40,956 nucleotides of DNA, taken from positions 1 to 40,956 of the forward strand of contig JAFWQE010000048.1 of the NCBI GenBank assembly GCA_017509155.1. The letters run 5' to 3'. The notes under the pieces were generated by a model, which ran no database searches, was not told the origin of the DNA, and was given only the letters and a program-made list of their open reading frames with translations. Below, piece after piece: positions 6,328-12,619 of this stretch. Origin of the DNA: Prevotella sp. GTDB lineage: Bacteria > Bacteroidota > Bacteroidia > Bacteroidales > Bacteroidaceae. The position numbers and the translations under genes are program-made. The stretch's first letter is position 1. Each line of letters opens with the position of its first letter.

Positions 6328-8514
6328 ATGAATCTACTGAAAACAAGTATCATTGCGGCCAGCATGTTCGGTATGACATGCTTGCCGGTGCAGGCACAGA
6401 TTACCCCTGTAAGCCAGATGGAAAAGCTCGACCGCGGCGTCGTGGTGCTGCCCACCACGAGCAAAGTGGGCAACTATGTGAGCTGGCGCTTGCTGGGAAC
6501 CGACTCACCCGAGGTGCGCTTCGACCTGCTGCGCGACGGTGAGCCACTGGCCACCGACCTGTCCATCACCAACTATGCCGATGCCGAGGGAACAGCCAAC
6601 AGCGCCTATCAGGTGGTGACAAAGCTCAACGGCAACGTGCTGGAAACGTCGCCTGCCGTCGTCTCATGGGGAAAAATCTACAAGACACTCACGCTCGACC
6701 GGCCCGCCGACCTTACCGTCAAAGGCGGTGAGGTGTGCTCATACACGCCCAATGACATGTCGGTGGGCGATGTGGATGGCGACGGACAATATGAGCTGTT
6801 TGTGAAATGGGACCCGTCTAACTCGAAGGACAACTCGCAGAACGGCTACACCGGCAACGTGTATCTCGACTGCTATCGCCTCAACGGTGAGCACCTTTGG
6901 CGCATCGACCTTGGCGTAAACATCCGAGCTGGAGCTCACTATACGCAGTTCCTCGTCTACGATTTCGACGGCGACGGACGTGCCGAAATGATGTGCAAGA
7001 CAGCACCTGGCTCGAAGGACGGTGCCGGAAACTACGTGAACCAGGTGGCAACCGACGACGCCATCAAGCAGGCCGACAACAGCAAGGACCATCGGAACAG
7101 CAGTGGCCGACTGGTGGGCGGACAGGAATATCTGACCGTGTTCAACGGACTCACCGGTGAAGCCATCCACACCGTCTTCTACAACCCCAACCGCGACACA
7201 GGCTACGGCGGCGAGGCTACAGGCACCTTCAACTGGGACGACCGCTCAGGCAAGAAAGACTACGCCAGCTATGGCAACCGCGGCGAACGATATCTGGCCG
7301 CCGTCGCCCATCTGGCCGGAGCCGATCAGCGCCCCAGCGGCGTGTTCAGCCGTGGCTACTACACCTACGCCTACGTGTGGGCTGTGGACTTCGACGGCGA
7401 GCATCTCACCCAGCGGTGGTTCCATGCCTCACACTCCAAGACCAAGTACAAGGTGACCGACATGAACGGCACCACCAATGAATACACGGCACCCGCAAGC
7501 TCGGCCGGTCGCGGAATGAACACCATGTACAGCAACGGCAACCACAACCTCTCGGTAGCCGATGTGGACGGCGACGGCAAGGATGAGATCGTGTGGGGCT
7601 CGGCAGCACTCGACGATGACGGACAACTGCTCTATGCCGTTGGCTTTGGCCATGGCGACGCCATCCATCTGGCCGACCTCGACCCAGACCGTCCGGGACT
7701 GGAACTCTTCGACGTGCACGAAGACAAGGGCGACTACGCATGGGACATACACGACGCAGCCACCGGTGAGATCATCTGGAAGGGAGGACAGTCGGGACAG
7801 GACAACGCACGCGGACTGGCTGCCGACATCATCGGCTCCAGCCGTGGCTATGAGTTCTGGTCGTCATACGGCGGCATGTCGTCGACCACCCGCGACCAGA
7901 ACCCCTACAACGCCCAGACTGCGCAGGCTGTAGGCTCCAAGAAACCCTCCATGAACTTCCGCATCTATTGGGACGGCGACGAGTGGGACGAACTCTACGA
8001 TGGCAGCTACGACAGCAAGACTACGTTCAGGAGCAGCCCCGTCGTCTCAAAGTACAGCCAGAACGGCAGCTCATCCAACATCTCAAGCCTTCTGATGGTA
8101 CCCAACTACGGCGACTGGCAGTCGTGCAACACCACCAAGGCCACTCCGAGTCTGCAGGCAGACATCTTGGGCGACTGGCGCGAAGAACTGATCATGTGGA
8201 GCTATTCCGACCCGTCGAAGATAGCCATCTTCTCGTCTAATATTCCAAGCGAGCTGCGCGTGCCATGCCTCATGCACGACCACGTCTACCGCCTTGGCGT
8301 GGCATGGCAGAACGTTGCCTACAACCAGCCGCCCCATCTGGGCTATTATCTTCCCGACTATCTCAGCGGAAAAATCGACGCCATCCGTGAGCTGACAAAC
8401 ACATCCACATCGTCAGACTCCGCTCCCTGCTACAACCTTTCCGGTCAGCGCGTCCTCGCTCCAACGAAAGGTATCTACATCAGGAACGGTAAGAAAATCG
8501 TGGTGGGACAATAA
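6328..8514 (+). CDS. Rhamnogalacturonan lyase, polysaccharide lyase family 11
   Basis: A 728-residue secreted enzyme that cleaves the rhamnogalacturonan I backbone of pectin by beta-elimination (YesW/YesX-type PL11). The start at 6328 gives a signal peptide MNLLKTSIIAASMFGMTCLP ending VQAQ; an ATG at 6301 would add nine basic residues and overlap the stop of the preceding gene. The beta-propeller repeats SVGDVDGDG, VYDFDGDGRAE and VADVDGDGKDE are calcium-binding blades typical of PL11. The C-terminus (CYNLSGQRV...KGIYIRNGKK) is a short tail common on secreted Prevotella enzymes, perhaps a sorting signal. No other pectin gene lies next to it. It is followed by an intrinsic terminator. Confidence 0.93.
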   Translation: MNLLKTSIIAASMFGMTCLPVQAQITPVSQMEKLDRGVVVLPTTSKVGNYVSWRLLGTDSPEVRFDLLRDGEPLATDLSITNYADAEGTANSAYQVVTKLNGNVLETSPAVVSWGKIYKTLTLDRPADLTVKGGEVCSYTPNDMSVGDVDGDGQYELFVKWDPSNSKDNSQNGYTGNVYLDCYRLNGEHLWRIDLGVNIRAGAHYTQFLVYDFDGDGRAEMMCKTAPGSKDGAGNYVNQVATDDAIKQADNSKDHRNSSGRLVGGQEYLTVFNGLTGEAIHTVFYNPNRDTGYGGEATGTFNWDDRSGKKDYASYGNRGERYLAAVAHLAGADQRPSGVFSRGYYTYAYVWAVDFDGEHLTQRWFHASHSKTKYKVTDMNGTTNEYTAPASSAGRGMNTMYSNGNHNLSVADVDGDGKDEIVWGSAALDDDGQLLYAVGFGHGDAIHLADLDPDRPGLELFDVHEDKGDYAWDIHDAATGEIIWKGGQSGQDNARGLAADIIGSSRGYEFWSSYGGMSSTTRDQNPYNAQTAQAVGSKKPSMNFRIYWDGDEWDELYDGSYDSKTTFRSSPVVSKYSQNGSSSNISSLLMVPNYGDWQSCNTTKATPSLQADILGDWREELIMWSYSDPSKIAIFSSNIPSELRVPCLMHDHVYRLGVAWQNVAYNQPPHLGYYLPDYLSGKIDAIRELTNTSTSSDSAPCYNLSGQRVLAPTKGIYIRNGKKIVVGQ

Positions 8515-8557
8515 GCATACCATACGGATGCTTCGGTCCATTAGCTCAATAGCAGGA

Positions 8558-8596
8558 AAACAAACAGCCCAGGGTTCTAGTCCTGGGTTGTTTTTT
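8558..8596 (+). terminator. Intrinsic terminator after the PL11 gene
   Basis: Stem CAGCCCAGG (8565-8573) pairs with CCTGGGTTG (8582-8590) through one G-T wobble, extended by A-rich/T-rich flanks and followed by six T. The stem and loop resemble a tRNA T-arm; see rejected items. The 8597-8842 stretch holds no gene I can support. Confidence 0.75.
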
Positions 8597-8842
8597 GCTA
8601 GCTGCACAGGACTGGACGTGCGAAACGCTTGATGACAGATGACAATAAAAACTTTTATCGTCTCTCAGTTGAGGAAATGGGCCACGAGGCGTTGGGCGTC
8701 CGTCATCGCCTGCTCACACGATTTACTGTCTTTATGTTATAGTGGTTGCAGACGAGATGCATCACGGCCTCTACAGCGCAATAATAACACGCTATCGGTT
8801 TTGGCGAAATATCTAAACGACAGAATGGTTTATTCTATTTAT

Positions 8843-8880
8843 TTTAATTGGGGTTATGCAGGCGCATAACCCCAATTAAA
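8843..8880. terminator. Perfect 17-bp hairpin after the lipoprotein gene
   Basis: TTTAATTGGGGTTATGC (8843-8859), loop AGGC, then its exact complement (8864-8880). It lies 26 bases beyond the stop codon of the minus-strand lipoprotein gene and could terminate transcription from both sides, although neither side has a clean T-run. Confidence 0.5.
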
Positions 8881-8906
8881 CGATTATTAGTATATATGAT
8901 ACTTAA

Positions 8907-9467
8907 CTATTTCATAGGTGTTAATTCACTAAACACATAAGAAAATGTTATTTTTCCATTAAAAGTATATGATTTGTTACCATACGTCATCTTCAAATTG
9001 TCAAATTGAATTGTTATTTCTTCTTTGGAGACATTTGTGTCAACTATTTTTGCTGTCCCTTTACTATAAGTATATTCAATTTCTTCTTTTTCCTGTCCTA
9101 TTATATCAGTTTCTAGAATAAAATTATTCATATTAGATATAACATCGCCTCGTTTTGGTTCATAAGGAGAAGTCCATGAAAAACTATAATAATCACCTCC
9201 TATCACTTGAAAAGCAAAAAACGCCTCATTTTCGTTCAGATAGTCATCGCCATAATAATCTATCAAGGCTTTAATATCACCATTCCAAAAATCAACGATG
9301 TCCATCCAACCAAAACTTGATATCATCACAACATTGTTTGTACCGTTAATTTCAATTCCATCAATTCCCTGTTTTGGTTTATCATCATCTTCATCACCGC
9401 AGGCAGTGAGCGAGAATGTACAGATTGCCACAAATGCAGCCATCAGTAAATAATATTTTTTCTTCAT
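8907..9467 (-). CDS. Hypothetical lipoprotein
   Basis: A 186-residue protein I do not recognise. It begins MKKKYYLLMAAFVAICTFSL followed by TACGDEDDD, a clear lipobox (LTAC) with an acidic +2 region of the kind linked to surface export of Bacteroidetes lipoproteins. The mature part is acidic and rich in aromatic residues and beta-strand-like segments. An ATG two codons upstream (9473) is equally possible. It starts 5-11 bases after the barrel gene ends, so the two form an operon. Its coding is visibly more AT-rich than the genes around it, which suggests a lineage-specific or transferred pair. Confidence 0.75.
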   Translation of the reverse strand: MKKKYYLLMAAFVAICTFSLTACGDEDDDKPKQGIDGIEINGTNNVVMISSFGWMDIVDFWNGDIKALIDYYGDDYLNENEAFFAFQVIGGDYYSFSWTSPYEPKRGDVISNMNNFILETDIIGQEKEEIEYTYSKGTAKIVDTNVSKEEITIQFDNLKMTYGNKSYTFNGKITFSYVFSELTPMK

Positions 9468-9478
9468 AGTCATCTCAA

Positions 9479-9979
9479 TTAAAATTTATAAGCCAAACCA
9501 ACACTGAAAACCACTTGGTCGAATGTATTAATAAGCTGATATTTTACTTCCGCATTAAAAATCATGCTTTCGGTGAGATCATACTGGAAACCGCCACCGA
9601 GATTGACACCGAATTTACCTACACTGTCGGAGGTATCATCATCGTCTACTAAAACTTCCCTTTCATCTAAACTGTATTTCCAATTCGTGTACGAAAGGCC
9701 AGCGAGCGGATATATCTTCATCTTATCGCCAATCGGGAAGAGATAATGTGCGTTAAAATTAACATCCCACATAGATAGCCCGTCCTTCTTCAGGAAATAA
9801 TCAAAGGAGGCTTCTGTGCAAATGGCGTCTGTAATGTAGTATTGTCCTTTTACACCAACGCCGATGTTCTCAATCTCTGTGCCGTAGGAAACATTCAGTC
9901 CTACAGTTTTTACTCCCGCCTGGGCAAACGCACCTTCACACAACATTGCGCAAAGTGCCATTATCATTATTTTTTTCAT
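9479..9979 (-). CDS. Small outer-membrane beta-barrel protein
   Basis: A 166-residue protein with a signal peptide (MKKIMIMALCAMLCEGAFAQ) and alternating amphipathic strands: VGLNVSYG, IGVGVKGQYYI, NFNAHYLFPI, KFGVNLGGGFQYD, and a final strand VVFSVGLAYKF ending in Phe, the usual barrel insertion signal. It resembles the porin-family eight-stranded barrels of Bacteroidetes (OmpA/OmpW-like, no peptidoglycan-binding domain). The acidic loop VLVDDDDTSDS is one surface-exposed candidate. It heads a two-gene operon with the lipoprotein. Its leader of roughly 290 bases contains a very long palindrome. Confidence 0.8.
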   Translation of the reverse strand: MKKIMIMALCAMLCEGAFAQAGVKTVGLNVSYGTEIENIGVGVKGQYYITDAICTEASFDYFLKKDGLSMWDVNFNAHYLFPIGDKMKIYPLAGLSYTNWKYSLDEREVLVDDDDTSDSVGKFGVNLGGGFQYDLTESMIFNAEVKYQLINTFDQVVFSVGLAYKF

Positions 9980-10039
9980 TTTTGATTATTATTTTGAAAT
10001 AAAAGAATTGAATTTGCAGTCCATTAGTTTGAGATTGAG

Positions 10040-10219
10040 ACAATAAAAAACGTGGACTAAAAACTTCGTCTACGCTTATCGAGGCATCGCCAAACGCCAT
10101 TGCAATCATATACGAGTAAAAGCCCACGCCAAGGCGTGAGCGTCTAACTTTTACTCTTGATTGCTTCTCAAATTTGGCGATTTTCGATAAACAAGAATAT
10201 AAGCTAACGCTTTTTATCT
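10040..10219. repeat. 180-bp nested palindrome in the leader of the barrel operon
   Basis: Four nested inverted segments share one centre: AATAAAAAACG against its partner near 10208-10219; TTATCGAGGCATCGCCAAA (10076-10094) against 10174-10191; GCAATCATATACGAGTAAAAG (first 20 bases quoted in parts: GCAATCA, GAGTAAAAG; 10102-10122) against 10148-10164; and CACGCC-aa-GGCGTG at the middle (10126-10139). The segments differ by small insertions. It lies wholly between the promoter (10274-10305) and the start codon (9979). Confidence 0.8.
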
Positions 10220-10273
10220 TAATGTCTTCTATTTGTTTTGTTACATAGGCTTTACTATTTATGGTTTATCGTT

Positions 10274-10305
10274 GCAAATATACGGCTTTATTTTGGAATA
10301 TGCAA
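10274..10305 (-). promoter_or_regulatory. Promoter of the barrel-lipoprotein operon
   Basis: Minus strand TATATTTGC (10282-10274) with TTG (10305-10303) 20 bases upstream. The transcript would carry a leader of about 290 bases that includes the long palindrome. Confidence 0.65.
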
Positions 10306-10526
10306 GGGAAAGGACCATTTTCTTTTTAGCTACAGATAATGACAGCTACAATGACTGCCACCTTCGTTACAATTATCTACTGACTCTACAGTCCTTCCTT
10401 TAAGACCATAGAAAAAAGAAAGAACGTGGTTGGTAAAAAGAATTCTGGCTTTTATTTGAGGTTAATTGCATCCTTTTTTAGTTTTTCAGAGGTCGTTGTA
10501 TTTAAAACCACCAAGCTTTGGGGAGA

Positions 10527-10859
10527 CTACTGCGGCTGCCAGAGATGGCGTGACATGTCTACGTGGCCGTTAGGCCGAAAGGTGACACCCTCTCTTTCGA
10601 GGAGTGTGCGCTGGAAAGCCCAGCCGGGGGCGGTGCGACCGACGCTATTGACGACGCGGTGACAGGGCATGGCCTCGGCGCCAGGAGTGTAGCGCAAGGT
10701 GCGGCCCACCATGCGGGCGTGGCTGGGCCATCCCGCCAAGGCGGCGATGATGCCATAAGTGGTGACACGACCACGGGGAATCTGGCTGACGATGTTCAGG
10801 ATATCGTCGCCGAAACGGCGGGCTTGCTCACGCGTCATCTTGTCGGGATAGTCTTTCAT
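10527..10859 (-). CDS. Alkyltransferase-like (MGMT/ATL-family) protein with active-site Cys
   Basis: A 110-residue protein equal to the DNA-binding domain of O6-alkylguanine-DNA alkyltransferase. The helix-turn-helix part (GRVTTYGIIAALAG, GRTLRYTP) is followed by MPCHRVVNSVGR, whose Cys 66 is the alkyl-acceptor position. The C-terminal part (LLEREGVTFRPNGHVDMSRH followed by LWQP) looks like the ATL subgroup, in which that Cys is normally Trp. So the scaffold is ATL-like but the acceptor Cys is present. It could repair alkylated guanine directly or flag lesions to excision repair. Single gene with its own -7 box. The 10306-10526 gap holds nothing I recognise. Confidence 0.85.
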   Translation of the reverse strand: MKDYPDKMTREQARRFGDDILNIVSQIPRGRVTTYGIIAALAGWPSHARMVGRTLRYTPGAEAMPCHRVVNSVGRTAPGWAFQRTLLEREGVTFRPNGHVDMSRHLWQPQ

Positions 10860-10887
10860 TTTGCCTTAAATGACGGGGTTAGTGGGT

Positions 10888-10896
10888 GCAAATATA
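10888..10896 (-). promoter_or_regulatory. -7 box of the MGMT/ATL-like gene
   Basis: Minus strand TATATTTGC, 29 bases upstream of the start codon. The -33 region is not convincing. Confidence 0.55.
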
Positions 10897-11058
10897 CGAA
10901 AAAAAGCCAAAACGATGGTGTGTCTTTCCGAATTTTAGTCCTTATCGCCCACAGAAAAAGCCTATAGGTGTGCGTATGGATGGCCATTCACTACAATAAT
11001 CAGTAGTTTTGGTTAAAGAATCCGTAAAAAGTATACGAGGGAATTAGCGGTTTTTTCG

Positions 11059-11066
11059 TAATTTTG
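11059..11066 (+). promoter_or_regulatory. -7 box of the decarboxylase-cupin gene
   Basis: TAATTTTG followed by C matches the -7 consensus and lies 66 bases upstream of the start codon. No clear -33 box. Confidence 0.5.
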
Positions 11067-11131
11067 CAGCAGGCAAAAGGAGTCAGCACGCTCCTGACAG
11101 GAAGCGATAACACCATAAGACATACTTTAAA

Positions 11132-12220
11132 ATGAAGAAAACAATAGTCATCGTTGCGGCCATGATAGTGGCAACAATGCACGTTAAAGCACAGCAAGTT
11201 ATGAAATTGACAGACAAGCAGCAGGCGCTCGTGGCCATTGCAGCCAACGAGGCCAAGGGCAACCTTGAAGCCCTGAAGAAAGAAGTGAACAATGGTTTTG
11301 ATGCCGGACTGACCATCAGCGAAGTGAAGGAAGCGCTGTCGCAGCTCTATGCCTACACGGGATTTCCACGGTCGCTGAACGCTCTCGGCGCATTGCAACA
11401 GGTCATTGAGCAGCGCAAAGAGACGGGCCTGCAGACGGAACCTGGCCGCGAAGCCGATCCATTGCCAGCCGACTACAACGCGCTGAAGCGTGGCACCGAG
11501 GTGCAGACGCAGCTGGTGGGTGGACAGCCGTTCAACTACACCTTTGCGACGCAGACCGACTACTATCTGAAAGCCCATCTATTTGGCGACATCTTTGCCC
11601 GCAACAACCTTTCCTTTGCCGAGCGCGAATTGGTCACCGTTTCGGCCATATCGGCGTTGCCAGGCTGTGAGCCGCAGCTGAAAGCACACGTCAGCGGAGC
11701 CCGTAACATGGGCGTCAGCGACGAACAACTGAAGGCTATTCCCGCCGTGTTGCGCAACCGTATCGGCGAGGCAGAGGCCGTGCGCTGTGAGCAGGCCGTG
11801 GCAGCAGTGTTTGGAGAGACGTACAAGGCAGGCACACCCGTTGACTTCAACGTGTGGCCCAAAGGCGTGGAGAACCCTTACGGACAGTTCTTCACAGGCC
11901 AGAGCTACCTCGCCGACATGGGCGCGGTGATGAACGTGACCTTCGAACCCGGCTGCCGCAACAACTGGCACGTACACCATGGCCAGGTGCAAGTGCTCAT
12001 CTGCGTGGCTGGCCGTGGCTGGTATCAGGAATGGGGCAAACCCGCTGTCGAGATGACTCCCGGCACCGTCATCGCCATTCCCGCCGAAGCAAAGCACTGG
12101 CACGGCGCTGCCAGCGATTCATGGTTCCAGCACCTCACCTATCACAAGGAAGTGCAAGAAGGAGCCAGCAACGAATGGCTGGAACCTGTCACCGACGAAT
12201 GGTACGGACAGTTGAAATAA
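11132..12220 (+). CDS. Secreted carboxymuconolactone decarboxylase (AhpD-like) repeat-cupin fusion
   Basis: A 362-residue protein with a signal peptide (MKKTIVIVAAMIVATMHVKA), two carboxymuconolactone-decarboxylase-like helical domains (about 25-105 and 140-235) and a C-terminal cupin (about 260-350). The second helical domain has ERELVTVSAISALPGCEPQL, where AhpD-type proteins usually have CxxC; here only one Cys is seen. The cupin has NNWHVHHGQVQVLICVAGRG and AKHWHGA, which give a His-rich metal site. Related fusions in Bacteroidetes are annotated as carboxymuconolactone decarboxylase or cupin proteins with no established reaction. Periplasmic location is inferred from the signal peptide. 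Confidence 0.85.
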   Translation: MKKTIVIVAAMIVATMHVKAQQVMKLTDKQQALVAIAANEAKGNLEALKKEVNNGFDAGLTISEVKEALSQLYAYTGFPRSLNALGALQQVIEQRKETGLQTEPGREADPLPADYNALKRGTEVQTQLVGGQPFNYTFATQTDYYLKAHLFGDIFARNNLSFAERELVTVSAISALPGCEPQLKAHVSGARNMGVSDEQLKAIPAVLRNRIGEAEAVRCEQAVAAVFGETYKAGTPVDFNVWPKGVENPYGQFFTGQSYLADMGAVMNVTFEPGCRNNWHVHHGQVQVLICVAGRGWYQEWGKPAVEMTPGTVIAIPAEAKHWHGAASDSWFQHLTYHKEVQEGASNEWLEPVTDEWYGQLK

Positions 12221-12288
12221 AAACATCAACCACCCAGAAATTCAATTCCTCCAAAAGGACAGAACGTCTGCGAACAGGTACATATACT

Positions 12289-12404
12289 GAGTCCACTTTT
12301 AAAAAGTCCTTTCGGGGCTCTTCTGTAACTCCTTGATTGTCATAAAGGGGTTACACCCCTCCCTATGGTCTTTGCGTCCCTTTGGGACTTTTTAAAGAGA
12401 ACTC
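12289..12404. repeat. Element with GAGTCCAC inverted ends (family C copy 1)
   Basis: It begins GAGTCCACTTTTAAAAAGTCC and ends with the near complement (GGGACTTTTTAAAGAGAACTC). The interior has GGGGCTCTTCTGT and ACCCCTCCCTATGGTC. The same layout recurs at 38089-38219. It lies between two convergent genes. Confidence 0.75.
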
Positions 12405-12432
12405 AAGTCTCTGCAAGCAAAGCGAACAAGTT

Positions 12433-12527
12433 CAAGCTTGGACGATAATCGAGGAGTTTCTTTTGCAACAAAACTAACGTCTAAACTCCAGCGGCTGGTA
12501 AGCCGCGAAAACTCCTAAGCTCCTTAG
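12433..12527. repeat. Family B palindromic element, copy 2 (shortened)
   Basis: AAGCTTGGACGATAATCGAG at the left faces CTAAACTCCAGCGGCTGGTA and AGCCGCGAAAACTCC at the right. It has the GGACGATA and CCAGCGGCTg..AGCCGCG parts of the element at 3150-3315, but most of the GTTTGGGAG arm is missing. Confidence 0.6.
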
Positions 12528-12552
12528 ACACGGAAAAATTGAATACATATAT

Positions 12553-12594
12553 AAAAAACGCCCGGCTCTCATGAACAGAGAACCGGGACGTTTA
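12553..12594 (-). terminator. Intrinsic terminator of secDF
   Basis: AACGCCCGGCTCT (12557-12569) pairs with AGAGAACCGGGACGTT (12577-12592). On the minus strand the stem is followed by a T-run (12558-12553). It may also stop transcription coming from the cupin gene. Confidence 0.8.
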
Positions 12595-12619
12595 TTTTAT
12601 CGGTAAGGAACCGTTGTGA

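Noticed and set aside
8535..8597. tRNA-like stretch (TTAGCTCAAT as D-arm, GGTTCTAGTCC as T-arm)
   Set aside because: The distance between the two boxes is more than ten bases too short for an anticodon arm, the acceptor strands do not pair, and the T-arm part is better explained as the stem of a terminator followed by six T. A decayed tRNA fragment cannot be excluded.
8639..8869. 76-codon open frame on the plus strand
   Set aside because: It runs into the perfect hairpin at 8843, has no promoter or family resemblance, and has an irregular composition.
9936..10127. 63-codon frame in the leader of the barrel gene
   Set aside because: It overlaps the start of the barrel gene in another frame and passes through the long palindrome. 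A leader peptide is possible but nothing supports it.
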